In this document: in pieces, positions 50,625 through 60,319 of the stretch
Layout of the letters: each line of letters opens with the position of its first letter
How positions within the stretch are numbered: position 1 is the stretch's first letter
DNA from: Croceibacterium ferulae
GTDB lineage: Bacteria; Pseudomonadota; Alphaproteobacteria; Sphingomonadales; Sphingomonadaceae
Reading direction: 5' to 3'
Assembly (NCBI RefSeq): GCF_003660445.1
Contig: NZ_QZVQ01000002.1
Location: 372,001 to 436,000 of the forward strand
Length of the DNA stretch: 64,000 bases
Notes under the pieces: generated by a model
The model's input: the letters and a program-made list of their open reading frames with translations, nothing else
Databases searched by the model: none
What the model was told of the DNA's origin: nothing
Made by a program: the position numbers and the translations under genes

Positions 50625-52144
50625 CCGTCCTGCCGCCCTCCCTGCGCCCTGCCCCATCCCCTCGCGAGACCACCGCCATGACCCGCCGCCTCCTGCCCTG
50701 CCTGCTGGCTGCTGCCGCCATCGCCCTGCCGGCCGGCATGGCAGAGGCGCAGCATCAGTCCGCCCCGGCGGCGGAGGTGGTGCTGTCCATCGGCCGGGGC
50801 CAGCTGGTCACCCTGCCGGTAGCGATGAGCGACATCTTCGTGGCCAATGACGCGGTGGCCGATGTGGAGGTGAAGAGCCGCCGGGAGCTTTACGTGATGG
50901 GCCGCGCCGGGGGCGAAACGGTCGTCTATGCCAGCGATGCGGCGGGCGAGACGATCTGGTCCGCCAATATCCGCGTGGGATCGAACATCGACAGCGTGGA
51001 CCAGATGCTGACGCTGGCCATGCCCGATGCCCGGATCGCCGTCGCCACCATCGGCACCGGCACGCTGCTGCTGACCGGCACCGTCGCCGCGCCGGAAGAT
51101 GCGGCGGAGGCGGAGCGGCTGGTCAGGGCCTATGCCGGGAAGGATGCCAACGTCATCTCCCGCCTGCGCCTGACCACGCCGCTGCAGGTCAGCCTGCGGG
51201 TCCGCATCGCGGAGGTCAGCCGGTCGCTGGTGCGCGCGCTGGGCGTCAATGTCGCCACCGGCGATTCGACGGGCGGCTTCCAGTTCGGGCTGGGCCAGGG
51301 CCGCAACTTCTTCGACCAGTTCGCGCCCGGCGGCCCGTCCTGGATCGCGCCTGACGGGCAGCTGGAAGGCGCCGGCACCCTGCTGAACGGCGTCAGCCCC
51401 GGCACCACGATCAGCGGCATGGGCCGGTTCCTGGGGCTGGACCTGCTGGGCGCGCTGGACCTGGCGGAAACGGACGGGCTGGTGACCACGCTGGCCGAAC
51501 CCAACCTGGCCGCCATTTCCGGCGAGACCGGCCAGTTCCTGGCAGGTGGCGAGTTTCCGATCCCGCTGAACCAGGGGCTGGGCAACACGACGGTCGAGTA
51601 CAAGAATTACGGCGTCAGCCTGGCCTACACCCCCGTGGTGCTGTCCAACGGCCGCATCTCGCTGCGGGTGCGCCCGGAAGTGTCGGAGCTGTCGAGCCAG
51701 GGCGCGGTGACACTGAACGGCTTCCAGATCCCGGCCCTGACCGTGCGCCGGGCCGAGACGACGGTCGAGCTGGGCTCCGGCCAGAGCTTCATGATCGCCG
51801 GGCTGATGAGCAACAGCGCCCAGAACACCGTCAACCGCGCGCCGGGCCTGGGCAATCTGCCGATCATCGGCAATCTGTTCCGCTCCTCCGAATTCCGCCG
51901 GGGCGAGACGGAGCTGGTGATCGTGGTCACCCCCTATCTGGTGCGCCCGGTGGATGACAGTTCCATCCGCCTGCCGACGGACGGGCTGCGCGTGCCCACG
52001 CTGGGCGAACAGCTGCTGCACGACAGTGCCAGTGCGCGCGACAGCGGCGGTGCCCGGCCCGGCCCGATGGCCGCCGACGCCGCCGCGCCGAGCGGCACCA
52101 ATCTCGAACCTGCCGCCGAACCCGGCTTCAGCCCGATCCCGTGA
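50621..52144 (+). CDS. cpaC: Tad pilus secretin CpaC (RcpA)
   Basis: 507 residues from the overlapping ATG (ATGA) at 50621; an ATG at 50678 gives a cleaner signal peptide (MTRRLLPCLLAAAAIALPAG). The N-terminal BON-like and pilus-secretin domain (GRGQLVTLPVAMSDIFVAND) is followed by the secretin core. TLAEPNLAAISGETGQFLAGGEFPIP, VEYKNYGVSLAYTPVVL and RVRPEVSELS are standard secretin motifs. It forms the outer-membrane channel for the Flp pilus. Confidence 0.94.
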   Translation: MTVLPPSLRPAPSPRETTAMTRRLLPCLLAAAAIALPAGMAEAQHQSAPAAEVVLSIGRGQLVTLPVAMSDIFVANDAVADVEVKSRRELYVMGRAGGETVVYASDAAGETIWSANIRVGSNIDSVDQMLTLAMPDARIAVATIGTGTLLLTGTVAAPEDAAEAERLVRAYAGKDANVISRLRLTTPLQVSLRVRIAEVSRSLVRALGVNVATGDSTGGFQFGLGQGRNFFDQFAPGGPSWIAPDGQLEGAGTLLNGVSPGTTISGMGRFLGLDLLGALDLAETDGLVTTLAEPNLAAISGETGQFLAGGEFPIPLNQGLGNTTVEYKNYGVSLAYTPVVLSNGRISLRVRPEVSELSSQGAVTLNGFQIPALTVRRAETTVELGSGQSFMIAGLMSNSAQNTVNRAPGLGNLPIIGNLFRSSEFRRGETELVIVVTPYLVRPVDDSSIRLPTDGLRVPTLGEQLLHDSASARDSGGARPGPMAADAAAPSGTNLEPAAEPGFSPIP

Positions 52145-52875
52145 GCGCGAGGACCATCATGCCGCCACTTCGCAGACACCTGCCGTCTGGGCCCGCCCCC
52201 CGGCCCCGCCCTGCCCGGCCCCACCCTGCCTGCAACCGGTCGCTGCTCGCCCTGTCGATCGCGGGCGCGCTGGCCGGCTGCAGCAGTGCCACGGCCGGGC
52301 CGGCCGGCATCAACCGCGCGCTGCACTCGGTCCATCAGCCGGTGGTGGAACGCACCACTTATACGCTGGACCTGATGGGCGGCATCGCCGGGCTGCCGGC
52401 TGGCGAAGGCCGGCGGCTGGACGCATGGCTGGCTGCGCTGGGCGCCGCGCCGGGCGACACGCTGGCGGTAGACGGCACTGCCAGCCCGGCGGCGATGACG
52501 GACCTGGCCGCGATCACCGGACGGCATGGCCTGCTGGCGGATGGGCAGCGCGCCGCATCGGGCGGCCTGCCCCCCGCGGGCATGCTGCGGGTCGCGCTGA
52601 CCCGTTCAAGCGCGCAGGTGCCGGGCTGTCCCGACTGGGCCGATCACACCGGCAACCAGCTGGATAATCGCACCTCGAACAATTATGGCTGCGCGATCAA
52701 CAGCAATCTGGCGGCCATGATCGCCGACCCGCAGGATCTGCTGCGTGGCCGCAGCGATGCCGGTGGCACGCAGGTGATGACATCCGATCGCGCGATCCAG
52801 ACCTGGCGGGAGCGTACGCCGGGCGTGGAGAACGAACTCCCGCGGGTGCCGGGTAGCAGTGGAGGCGCGCAGTGA
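52141..52875 (+). CDS. cpaD: Tad pilus lipoprotein CpaD
   Basis: 244 residues from a GTG that overlaps the cpaC stop. The lipobox is ALAGC, preceded by an unusually long Pro/Arg-rich N-region; an ATG at 52159 is possible. The C-terminal half has the CpaD signature: PGCPDWADHTGNQLDN, then NNYGCAINSNLAAMIADPQDLL. The protein is an outer-membrane pilotin-like partner of the secretin. It overlaps cpaE by 4 bases. Confidence 0.92.
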   Translation: MSARTIMPPLRRHLPSGPAPRPRPARPHPACNRSLLALSIAGALAGCSSATAGPAGINRALHSVHQPVVERTTYTLDLMGGIAGLPAGEGRRLDAWLAALGAAPGDTLAVDGTASPAAMTDLAAITGRHGLLADGQRAASGGLPPAGMLRVALTRSSAQVPGCPDWADHTGNQLDNRTSNNYGCAINSNLAAMIADPQDLLRGRSDAGGTQVMTSDRAIQTWRERTPGVENELPRVPGSSGGAQ

Positions 52876-54164
52876 ACGCGCCATGGAAACCGCAGGGCGC
52901 CCGCGACGGCTTCGCCGCCTTTGTCTGCGACGACCAGACGCTGGACCGCGTGCGATCCGCCGCGATCACGCTGGGCTTCGCGCCCGAGAAGTGCGTGCGC
53001 GGTGGCCTGCGCAGCGCGATCCAGGCGCTGGCGGTCAGCACCAGTCCGGCGATCCTGCTGGTCGACCTGTCCGACTGCGCCGATCCGGTGAATGAAATCC
53101 AGGGCCTGGCCGAAGTGTGCGAACCGGGCACGGTGGTGGTGGCGCTGGGCCAGGTCAACGATGTGCGCCTGTACCGCACCCTGCTGGCGAGCGGCCTGCA
53201 CGATTACCTGCTGAAGCCGGCAATGGCGGACCAGCTGGCCGAGGCACTGGCCAGCGCCCGGGCCGTGCTCTCCGCCCCCCGGTCCGGCGGGGCCGAAGGG
53301 GAGCGGCCACATGCGGCGATCGCGGTGATCGGCACGCGCGGCGGCGTGGGTGCCTCCACCATCGCGGCATCCCTGGCCTGGAGCTCCGGCACGCTGGATG
53401 CGACGGGCACCGCCCTGCTCGACCTGGACGTGCATTTCGGCACTGCCGCGCTGGCCTTCGACCTGGAGCCGGGACGCGGCCTGGCCGATGCGATCGAGAA
53501 TCCCGGACGGATCGACGGGCTGTTCATCGAACGGGCGATGTCACGGGTGAACGCGAACCTCGCCATCCTGTCATCGGAGGCGCCGCTCTCCACCGCTTTG
53601 GCGACGGACGGCACCGCATTCGTGCGATTGCTGGAGGAATTCCGCACCAGCTTTGCCCGCACCGTGATCGACCTGCCGCGCGGGGTGATGATCAACTTCC
53701 CGCAGGTGCTGGCCAATGTCGGCACGATCGTGCTGGTGACGGAACTGACCCTGGCCGGCGCGCGCGACGCGATCCGCATGCTGGCCTGGCTGCGCGCCCA
53801 TGCGCCCGCGGCACAGCCGGTGGTCGTCGCCAATCGCACAGGGCCCGGCACGGGCGAGATCGGCCGGTCCGAGTTCGAGACCACGATCGAGGGCAAGATC
53901 GCCCATCTGGTGCCGCTGGACCCGAAAGCCGCCGCCACCGCCGCCAAGCAGGGCCAGTGCCTGGCCGAAGCAGCGCGGGGCAGCAAGACGGGCGCGGCGC
54001 TGGCCGCCCTGCAGGCGACGATCGACGCCGCCTGCGCAGGGGATGATGGCGATGGCGCGCTGGTGCTGCGCGATCCCACCGGCGCGCCGGTGGGCAAGGC
54101 CAAATTCGATCTCAAGGCGCTGCTGGGCCGCGCTCGACCCGGCGCCAAGGTGGCGGCGTCCTGA
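52872..54164 (+). CDS. cpaE: Pilus localisation ATPase CpaE (TadZ)
   Basis: A protein of 430 residues. The N-terminal 130 residues are an atypical receiver-like domain; a ParA/MinD-like ATPase follows, with a deviant Walker A GTRGGVGASTIA (about 155-166). DLDVHFGTAALAFDLEPGRG and VIDLPRGVMIN are typical CpaE/TadZ elements. It positions the Tad machine at the cell pole. Its stop directly overlaps the tadB start (TGATGG), so there is no space for a cpaF gene here. Confidence 0.93.
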   Translation: MNAPWKPQGARDGFAAFVCDDQTLDRVRSAAITLGFAPEKCVRGGLRSAIQALAVSTSPAILLVDLSDCADPVNEIQGLAEVCEPGTVVVALGQVNDVRLYRTLLASGLHDYLLKPAMADQLAEALASARAVLSAPRSGGAEGERPHAAIAVIGTRGGVGASTIAASLAWSSGTLDATGTALLDLDVHFGTAALAFDLEPGRGLADAIENPGRIDGLFIERAMSRVNANLAILSSEAPLSTALATDGTAFVRLLEEFRTSFARTVIDLPRGVMINFPQVLANVGTIVLVTELTLAGARDAIRMLAWLRAHAPAAQPVVVANRTGPGTGEIGRSEFETTIEGKIAHLVPLDPKAAATAAKQGQCLAEAARGSKTGAALAALQATIDAACAGDDGDGALVLRDPTGAPVGKAKFDLKALLGRARPGAKVAAS

Positions 54165-55135
54165 TGGATCCGGTCGACCTGCTGCTGATGGGCGGCATGG
54201 TGGCCGGCGCCATCGTGCTGGGGGCAATGCTGCTGACCGGCGGCACGTCGGGCAAGCAGGCGCAGCGGCGGTTGCAGGCGGTGCGCCTGCGCCATGGCGA
54301 CAGCGCGCAGATGCGCGTCGAATCGCAGCTGAAGAAGGCGATCGCCGCGCGCCAGCCCAAGGCGAACGGCGCGGGCGGAGCGCAGGACCGCATCGCCGCG
54401 CTGGCGCTGCGGCTGGAACGCAGCGGCACGAACTGGTCGATCAGGCAGTATGGCCAGGCCTGTTTCGGGATCGGCATGGTGGTGACCGCCATCGCCTGGA
54501 TCCAGACGGGCGCGCTGCTGCTGGCGTTGGTGCTGGGCCTCGCCGCGGGACTGGGCCTGCCGCATCTGGTGCTCGGCCGCATGATCGCACGGCGCCTGAA
54601 CGCCTTCAACGCCCGCTTCCCCGATGCCCTGGAGCTGCTGGTGCGCGGCCTCAGGTCCGGCCTGCCGGTCAGCGAGACACTGAACGTGATCGCCAACGAG
54701 GTGCCCGGCCCTGTCGGGCGGGAGTTCCGCACGGTGGTGGACGGTATCCGCATCGGCCGGTCGATGGAGGAAGCATTGCAGTCCGTCGCCGACCGGCTGG
54801 CCATGGCCGAGTTCCAGTTCTTCGTCATCACCATCTCCATCCAGCGCGAGACGGGCGGCAACCTGGCCGAGACGCTGGCGAACCTGGCCGAGGTGCTGCG
54901 CAAGCGCGGGCAGATGAAGCTGAAGATCAAGGCCATGAGCTCGGAATCCAAGGCCTCCGCCTACATCGTCGGCGCGCTGCCCTTCGCCGTGTTCGCCATG
55001 GTGACCTTCGTGAACCCCGCCTACGTGGCCCCCTTCATGACCGATCAGCGGCTGACCGTGATCGGCCTGGGCGCCATGGTGTGGATGGGGATCGGCGTGT
55101 TCGTGATGGCCAAGATGGTCAGTTTCGAGATCTGA
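54164..55135 (+). CDS. tadB: Tad inner-membrane platform protein TadB
   Basis: A protein of 323 residues with N-terminal spans, a cytoplasmic T2SF domain (about 165-295) and C-terminal spans. RFPDALELLVRGLRSGLPVSE and SIQRETGGNLAETLANLAEVLRKR are the T2SF/GspF signatures of TadB. With TadC it forms the platform that the motor ATPase turns against. It starts inside the cpaE stop codon. Confidence 0.94.
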   Translation: MDPVDLLLMGGMVAGAIVLGAMLLTGGTSGKQAQRRLQAVRLRHGDSAQMRVESQLKKAIAARQPKANGAGGAQDRIAALALRLERSGTNWSIRQYGQACFGIGMVVTAIAWIQTGALLLALVLGLAAGLGLPHLVLGRMIARRLNAFNARFPDALELLVRGLRSGLPVSETLNVIANEVPGPVGREFRTVVDGIRIGRSMEEALQSVADRLAMAEFQFFVITISIQRETGGNLAETLANLAEVLRKRGQMKLKIKAMSSESKASAYIVGALPFAVFAMVTFVNPAYVAPFMTDQRLTVIGLGAMVWMGIGVFVMAKMVSFEI

Positions 55136-55152
55136 CGGGAAAGCCTGCCGCC

Positions 55153-56181
55153 ATGGAACCGCTCCTGCACCAGCCCGCCGGCCCCACCCTGCTCGGCATT
55201 GACGTGATCACCGTCGGCACCGTGCTGGCCGGCATCGCCGCCATCGCCGTGATGGTTGCCTTCTACGCCGCGCTGGGCGTGCGCGATCCGATGAGCCGGC
55301 GCGCCAAGGCGCTGGTCGCCCGGCGGGACGAGCTGAAAGCCGGCATCCTGACGCGCGCCGGCCCCGGTCGCCGTCGGCAGAGCCTGGCGCGCCGCACCGC
55401 CACCACCGACCGGATCCGGGAATGGCTGAACCGGATGAAGGTGCTGCAGGACAGCCAGATCACCGCCATCCAGCAGAAGCTGGCCCATGCGGGATATCGC
55501 AACCGGGAACTGGCCGTCACGATCATCCTCGCGCGGCTGATCCTGCCGGTGGCGCTGGGCCTGCTGGCCGTCGTGGTGCTGTACTGGGCGGAGCTGTATC
55601 CGGACTGGGGGTCGATGAAGCGCTTCGCCGGCTTCGCCGGCGCAATCATCACCGGCTACAAGGGGCCGGAGATCTACCTGTCCAACAAGGCCAGCAAGCG
55701 CACGCTGGCGATCCGCAAGGGCCTGCCCGACGCGCTGGACCTGCTGGTCATCTGCGCGGAGGCCGGCCTGACGGTGGATGCCGCCTTCACACGCGTCAGC
55801 CGCGAGCTGGGCCGCGCCTATCCGGAGCTGGGCGAGGAGTTCGCGCTCGCCGCGATCGAGCTGTCCTTCCTGACGGAGCGGCGCCATGCGTTCGAGAACC
55901 TGGCCTTCCGCGTCAACCTGGACCAGGTGCGCGGCGTGGTCACCACGCTGATCCAGACCGAGCGTTACGGCACCCCGCTCGCTTCCTCGCTCCGCGTGCT
56001 GTCGGCCGAATTCCGCAACGAGCGGATGATGCGGGCGGAGGAGAAGGCCGCGCGGCTGCCCGCGATCATGACGGTGCCGCTGATCCTGTTCATCCTGCCG
56101 GTGCTGTTTGTGGTGATCCTGGGTCCGGCGGCCTGCTCCATCAGCGATGCCTTCAGCGGGGGGGCGCTGGGGGGCGGCTGA
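55153..56181 (+). CDS. tadC: Tad inner-membrane platform protein TadC
   Basis: 342 residues from the ATG at 55153, 17 bases after tadB. An N-terminal span (about 18-40) is followed by a basic linker and two spans. The T2SF domain (about 195-325) contains GLPDALDLLVICAEAGLTVD and VTTLIQTERYGTPLASSLRVLS. The final span is LILFILPVLFVVILGPA. It pairs with TadB. It is the last Tad gene seen; no pilin, TadD, TadE, TadF or TadG gene follows before the convergent MarR gene. Confidence 0.93.
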   Translation: MEPLLHQPAGPTLLGIDVITVGTVLAGIAAIAVMVAFYAALGVRDPMSRRAKALVARRDELKAGILTRAGPGRRRQSLARRTATTDRIREWLNRMKVLQDSQITAIQQKLAHAGYRNRELAVTIILARLILPVALGLLAVVVLYWAELYPDWGSMKRFAGFAGAIITGYKGPEIYLSNKASKRTLAIRKGLPDALDLLVICAEAGLTVDAAFTRVSRELGRAYPELGEEFALAAIELSFLTERRHAFENLAFRVNLDQVRGVVTTLIQTERYGTPLASSLRVLSAEFRNERMMRAEEKAARLPAIMTVPLILFILPVLFVVILGPAACSISDAFSGGALGGG

Positions 56182-56208
56182 CCCGATCGCGCGGCCGAAC
56201 AGGCCCGG

Positions 56209-56703
56209 TCAGTCGAAGCCCCAGCTGCCGCTGATCGCGGCACCGTCCAGCTGGCGCCCGTCCAGATTGCCAACCTGGCTGCGCACCCGTTCCAGCAGGG
56301 CGCGGAACTGGTGCTGCTCCTCCTCGCTCAGCACGCCCATGATCCGGCGGGTCATGTCGACCGCCAGCGGCATGATCTGCCCGTGCATGTCGCGGCCTTC
56401 GGCGGTCAGTTCCAGCAGGTGGGAGCGGCCGTCCTGCGCATTGGGGCTGCGGGCGATCAGGGCGCGTTCCTCCAGCACCTTGCACGCACGGTTCACCGCC
56501 ACCTTGTCCATCAGCGTCATGCCGGTCAGTTCCCGCTGGGTCAGCGGCTCGCGATCGCCGAGCACTGCCATGACGCGCCATTCCGGGACAGAAAGCCCGA
56601 ACTGCACCTTGTATTCCAGCGCGATACGCCCGCTCACCGCATTGGAGGTGACGGACAGGAGATAGGGCAGGAACTCCAGCAATGGTGTATTCGCTTTGCT
56701 CAT
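56209..56703 (-). CDS. MarR-family transcriptional regulator
   Basis: A protein of 164 residues with a winged helix-turn-helix (about 35-115). LSVPEWRVMAVLGDREPLTQRELTG, MDKVAVNRACKVLEERALIARSPN and DGRSHLLELTAEGRDM are the standard helix and wing elements. Dimerisation helices flank it. MarR proteins usually repress neighbouring genes and are released by small ligands or oxidation; no cysteine is present, so a ligand is more likely. It diverges from the TonB-dependent receptor and may regulate it. Confidence 0.9.
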   Translation of the reverse strand: MSKANTPLLEFLPYLLSVTSNAVSGRIALEYKVQFGLSVPEWRVMAVLGDREPLTQRELTGMTLMDKVAVNRACKVLEERALIARSPNAQDGRSHLLELTAEGRDMHGQIMPLAVDMTRRIMGVLSEEEQHQFRALLERVRSQVGNLDGRQLDGAAISGSWGFD

Positions 56704-57031
56704 TGGTTACCGGCGATATCATCCGGGAGAAACTTTGCAAGCTCGCCATTGCCGCTGGTGATCGTCTTGCCACTGCCATTGCTGCGCTGACGCAACATTA
56801 ATGCGCACGAGCTGCCCACGGCTTCGACGAAGGGAGGCGCTTACGGGCGGCTGCCGATTGTATGCCACATACCATTAGTGTCGCCAAAAAGTCACACTGC
56901 TGCAAAGATCAGCCGCCGGGGTAATGGTTCTGATTGTAACGATGCTGCCAATATCGCAGCAACCTGTTCAGATCAGTGAAAGAATTGCGTCAGGCGCACA
57001 CTGGCTGAAGAACAATGGGGACTGCACAAAC
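56704..57031. promoter_or_regulatory. Divergent control region between the MarR gene and the TonB receptor
   Basis: A gap of 328 bases, more A+T-rich toward the receptor. It contains a perfect dyad GTATG-3-CATAC at 56860-56872 inside an A+T-richer patch, a possible operator. The 5' leader of the receptor gene, from about 56930, is open in frame with it but the conserved signal peptide begins only at 57032. No riboswitch was recognised. Confidence 0.45.
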
Positions 57032-60000
57032 ATGAACAGCAACCAATTCCGCGGACGCGTGCTCAAGGCAGGCGTGGCCATGCCCGCTTTGGCCCTTATG
57101 GGCATTGCGGCCCCGGCCTTTGCGCAGGACGCGACCAGCACCACCACGCAGCCTGCGCGCGACTGTGCCGATGCCAACACGGACGGCCTGTGCGACGGCG
57201 AAACGGTTCAGAGCAACGCGATCATCGTAACCGGCTCGCGCATCGCCCGCACCAACCTCGATTCGCCCACGCCCGTCACCGTCGTTTCGGGCGAAACGTT
57301 CTTCAACCAGGCCACCGTCAATGTCGGTGACGCGCTGAACGACCTGCCGCAGCTGCGCAGCACCTTCAGCCAGTCCAACTCGGGCAACAGCCTCGGCACC
57401 GCCGGCCTCAACCTGCTGGATCTGCGTGGCCTGGGCACGCAGCGCACGCTGACGCTGGTCAATGGCCGCCGCCATGTCGCGGCCGATATCCTGAACAACG
57501 GCGTGTCGGTCGACGTCAACACGATCCCGACCGATCTGGTCGAGCGGGTCGACATCGTGACCGGCGGCAATTCCGCCATCTATGGTTCCGATGCGATCGC
57601 CGGCGTCGTCAATTTCGTGCTGAAGGACGATTTCGAAGGCTTCCAGGTTCGCGGCCACGCGAACGTGAACACCGATGGCGACTTCAACGGCCAGTACATT
57701 TCCGGCCTGGCGGGCACCAACTTCGCCGAAGGGCGCGGCAACGTCACCGTACATGCCGAATTCGCCAATCAGGATCGCGTGTTCGCTTCCAACGTGCCGT
57801 GGCTGCGCCAGAACAACGCCTTCGGTGTGATCGACGCCGATCCGGCGCTGGGCGCAGGCCGGAACGGCAGCGACGGCTACCCCGACCGCGCCTTCTTCCG
57901 CGATATCCGCTCGGCTTCGATCCACTATCTCGGCCTCGTGCCGATCCCGCAGGCAGCCGGCGCCGCCGGCTGCGGCACGGGTCTGGGCAACAGCGATGGC
58001 GGTCCGGTCAACACCGGCACGCCTTACAACTGCACCTACATCTTCAACCCCGACGGCACCCTGTCGCCCCAGACCGGCAGCCGTTTCAGCACCGGCCCGA
58101 TCGGCGGCATCGTGGGTGGCAACGGCCAGACCGGCCGCGAAGGTCAGGTGCTGAGCGTCCTGCCGAGCCAGGAACGGATCAACGTCAACCTGCTGGCGAA
58201 GTTCGAAGTATCGCCGGCGCTGATCCCGTTCGTCGAGGCGAAGTACGTCAACATCAAGACGCGCGGCCTCAACTCCGGTCCGGCATTCGGGCAGGGCGGC
58301 ACCTATGGTGACTCGCGCGAACGGCCGCGGCTGGACAACCCCTATCTGAACCCGGCTGCCAGCACGACCATCGCCAATGCGATCCTCGCTTCGGGCCTGA
58401 ATGCCACCAGCCTGACTGCCCGCACTCCGCTGACCGACGTGCAGCGTGCCGCTATCGCCGACGGTAGCTACCGTTTCGCCGTCGCCCGCAACCTGACCGA
58501 CCTCGGCATCCGGGACGAGGATTCCGAGCGTGAAGTGTACCGCATCGTCGCCGGTCTTCGCGGCGACTTCGGTAGCAGCTTCGCTTACGAACTGTCGGCC
58601 AACTACGGCAAGGTGACCGAGAACACGACCGTCCTCGGCAACCTGATCCCGCAGCGGTTCATGCTGGCGATGGATTCCGCCCGCAACTCTTCCGGCCAGA
58701 TCGTCTGCCGGTCGCAGATCGATCCTGCCGCGGCTTACGAGTACGGCAATCCGGGCGACGCGGAAGCGCTGGCTGCGGATATCGCGAACTGCGTGCCCTA
58801 CAATCCGTTCGGTGCCGGCGACAACCGCGCCGCGGCGGCCTACATCACGCAGGACACCGTCTCCAAGGCTACGCTGGAGCAGCTGGTCGTGTCGGGCTTC
58901 GTCTCGGGTGACACCTCCTCCTTCTTCGAACTGCCGGGTGGCCCGATCGGCTTCGCCGTTGGTGGCGAGTATCGCCGTGAGGAACTGTTCTTCCAGGCCG
59001 ATCCGCTCGTCGAAAGCGGCCGCACGTTCTACAACGCGCTGCCGACCTTCGATCCGGAGCCGTTCGAGGTCAAGGAAGCCTTCGCCGAACTGCGTCTGCC
59101 GCTGCTGGCCGACCTGCCGTTCGTGGAAAGCTTCTCCGTCTCGGGCGCGGTGTGCGTGTCCGACTACAATGGCGCCACTGGCACGACTTGGGCCTACAAT
59201 GGCGGCGCGGAGTGGGAGATCGTCCGGGGTCTGCGTCTGCGCGGCGCCTATGGCCGCTCGGTGCGTGCGCCGAACCTGCAGGAAACCTCGTCGTCGTTCG
59301 GCCAGAACTTCGCACCTGGCTTCAGCGATCCGTGTCTGCCGCAGAACATCGGTAACAACCCCAATCGTCTGGCGAACTGCTCGGCGGATCTGGGTGGCCT
59401 GCTGAACAGCGCACAGTTCATCGCCCTGCCGGCCTACTCGCTGGAGATCCTCAGCGGCGCCAACCCCGACCTGTTCGAGGAAACGTCGGACTCGTACACG
59501 TTGGGCGCGGTGTTCACGCCGGTCGCCATTCCGGGCCTGAACCTCACTGTCGATTATTTCGACATCTCGGTGGACAACGTCATCACCTCGCTCAGTGCGC
59601 AGAACGTGGTGAATGCGTGCTACGACCAGCCTGACCTGAACAACCAGTTCTGCAGCCTGTTCCAGCGCTTCCGTGGTCCGGGTGCTGGCCCGAACGGCGA
59701 GGTTCCGGGTCAGGTGCTGGATCTGAGCGCGCGGATCACCCCGCTCAACTTCGCATCGCGGACGGCGCGCGGGATCGACTTCGATCTCAGCTACTCGACC
59801 GATCTCGGTGCCGATGCGACGGTCAGCACGCGCTTCCTGTACACCCACAACATCGAACGCAGCAATTTCGAGAACCCGTCGAACCCTGACTTCGAGAACC
59901 GGATCCTCAGCGAACTGGGCAACCCTAAGGACGAGTTCCGCTGGAACGTGAACCTGAACAAGGGTCCGGTCACGCTGGGCTACACGATGTCCTACATCGG

Positions 60001-60292
60001 CCCGCAGACGATCAACCTGTACGAGGATACGAACGCGCTGCCGGGTGCCTGCACCCCCAATGGTTGCCCGCCGAACAACCTCGATTATGCGGACATCCTG
60101 GAATATCCGGACGTGTTCTACCACGACGTCCGCGTGGAGTTCGAGGTCGAGGAAGACTCGCGGTTCACCATCGGTATGGACAACATCCTCAACACGATCC
60201 CGCCGCTGGGCCTGACCGGCACCGGCGACGGCAGCGGCATCTACCGCGTGCGCGGCCGCAACATGTTCGTCAGCTTCCTGGGTCGCTTCTGA
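57032..60292 (+). CDS. TonB-dependent outer-membrane receptor
   Basis: 1086 residues from the ATG at 57032; an in-frame ATG at 56924 would add a non-signal-like leader. The signal peptide ends at APAFA before QDATS. The plug domain begins near residue 65 with IIVTGSRIARTNLDSPTPVTVV and includes LVNGRRHVAADI. The 22-strand barrel follows and ends with the usual aromatic terminus SFLGRF. Large size, Asn/Gly-rich loops and several cysteine pairs fit the sphingomonad receptors of the oar/IroN-like groups, which take up sugars, siderophores or peptides. The substrate cannot be read. A terminator follows, then a 2OG-Fe(II) oxygenase gene. Confidence 0.93.
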   Translation: MNSNQFRGRVLKAGVAMPALALMGIAAPAFAQDATSTTTQPARDCADANTDGLCDGETVQSNAIIVTGSRIARTNLDSPTPVTVVSGETFFNQATVNVGDALNDLPQLRSTFSQSNSGNSLGTAGLNLLDLRGLGTQRTLTLVNGRRHVAADILNNGVSVDVNTIPTDLVERVDIVTGGNSAIYGSDAIAGVVNFVLKDDFEGFQVRGHANVNTDGDFNGQYISGLAGTNFAEGRGNVTVHAEFANQDRVFASNVPWLRQNNAFGVIDADPALGAGRNGSDGYPDRAFFRDIRSASIHYLGLVPIPQAAGAAGCGTGLGNSDGGPVNTGTPYNCTYIFNPDGTLSPQTGSRFSTGPIGGIVGGNGQTGREGQVLSVLPSQERINVNLLAKFEVSPALIPFVEAKYVNIKTRGLNSGPAFGQGGTYGDSRERPRLDNPYLNPAASTTIANAILASGLNATSLTARTPLTDVQRAAIADGSYRFAVARNLTDLGIRDEDSEREVYRIVAGLRGDFGSSFAYELSANYGKVTENTTVLGNLIPQRFMLAMDSARNSSGQIVCRSQIDPAAAYEYGNPGDAEALAADIANCVPYNPFGAGDNRAAAAYITQDTVSKATLEQLVVSGFVSGDTSSFFELPGGPIGFAVGGEYRREELFFQADPLVESGRTFYNALPTFDPEPFEVKEAFAELRLPLLADLPFVESFSVSGAVCVSDYNGATGTTWAYNGGAEWEIVRGLRLRGAYGRSVRAPNLQETSSSFGQNFAPGFSDPCLPQNIGNNPNRLANCSADLGGLLNSAQFIALPAYSLEILSGANPDLFEETSDSYTLGAVFTPVAIPGLNLTVDYFDISVDNVITSLSAQNVVNACYDQPDLNNQFCSLFQRFRGPGAGPNGEVPGQVLDLSARITPLNFASRTARGIDFDLSYSTDLGADATVSTRFLYTHNIERSNFENPSNPDFENRILSELGNPKDEFRWNVNLNKGPVTLGYTMSYIGPQTINLYEDTNALPGACTPNGCPPNNLDYADILEYPDVFYHDVRVEFEVEEDSRFTIGMDNILNTIPPLGLTGTGDGSGIYRVRGRNMFVSFLGRF

Positions 60293-60319
60293 TCACGGTC
60301 TGACTGACAGTCACAAGCG

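Noticed and set aside
56990-60124. A 1044-codon minus-strand frame opposite the TonB receptor
   Set aside because: The receptor has a signal peptide, plug and terminal Phe; the opposite frame has no recognisable feature.
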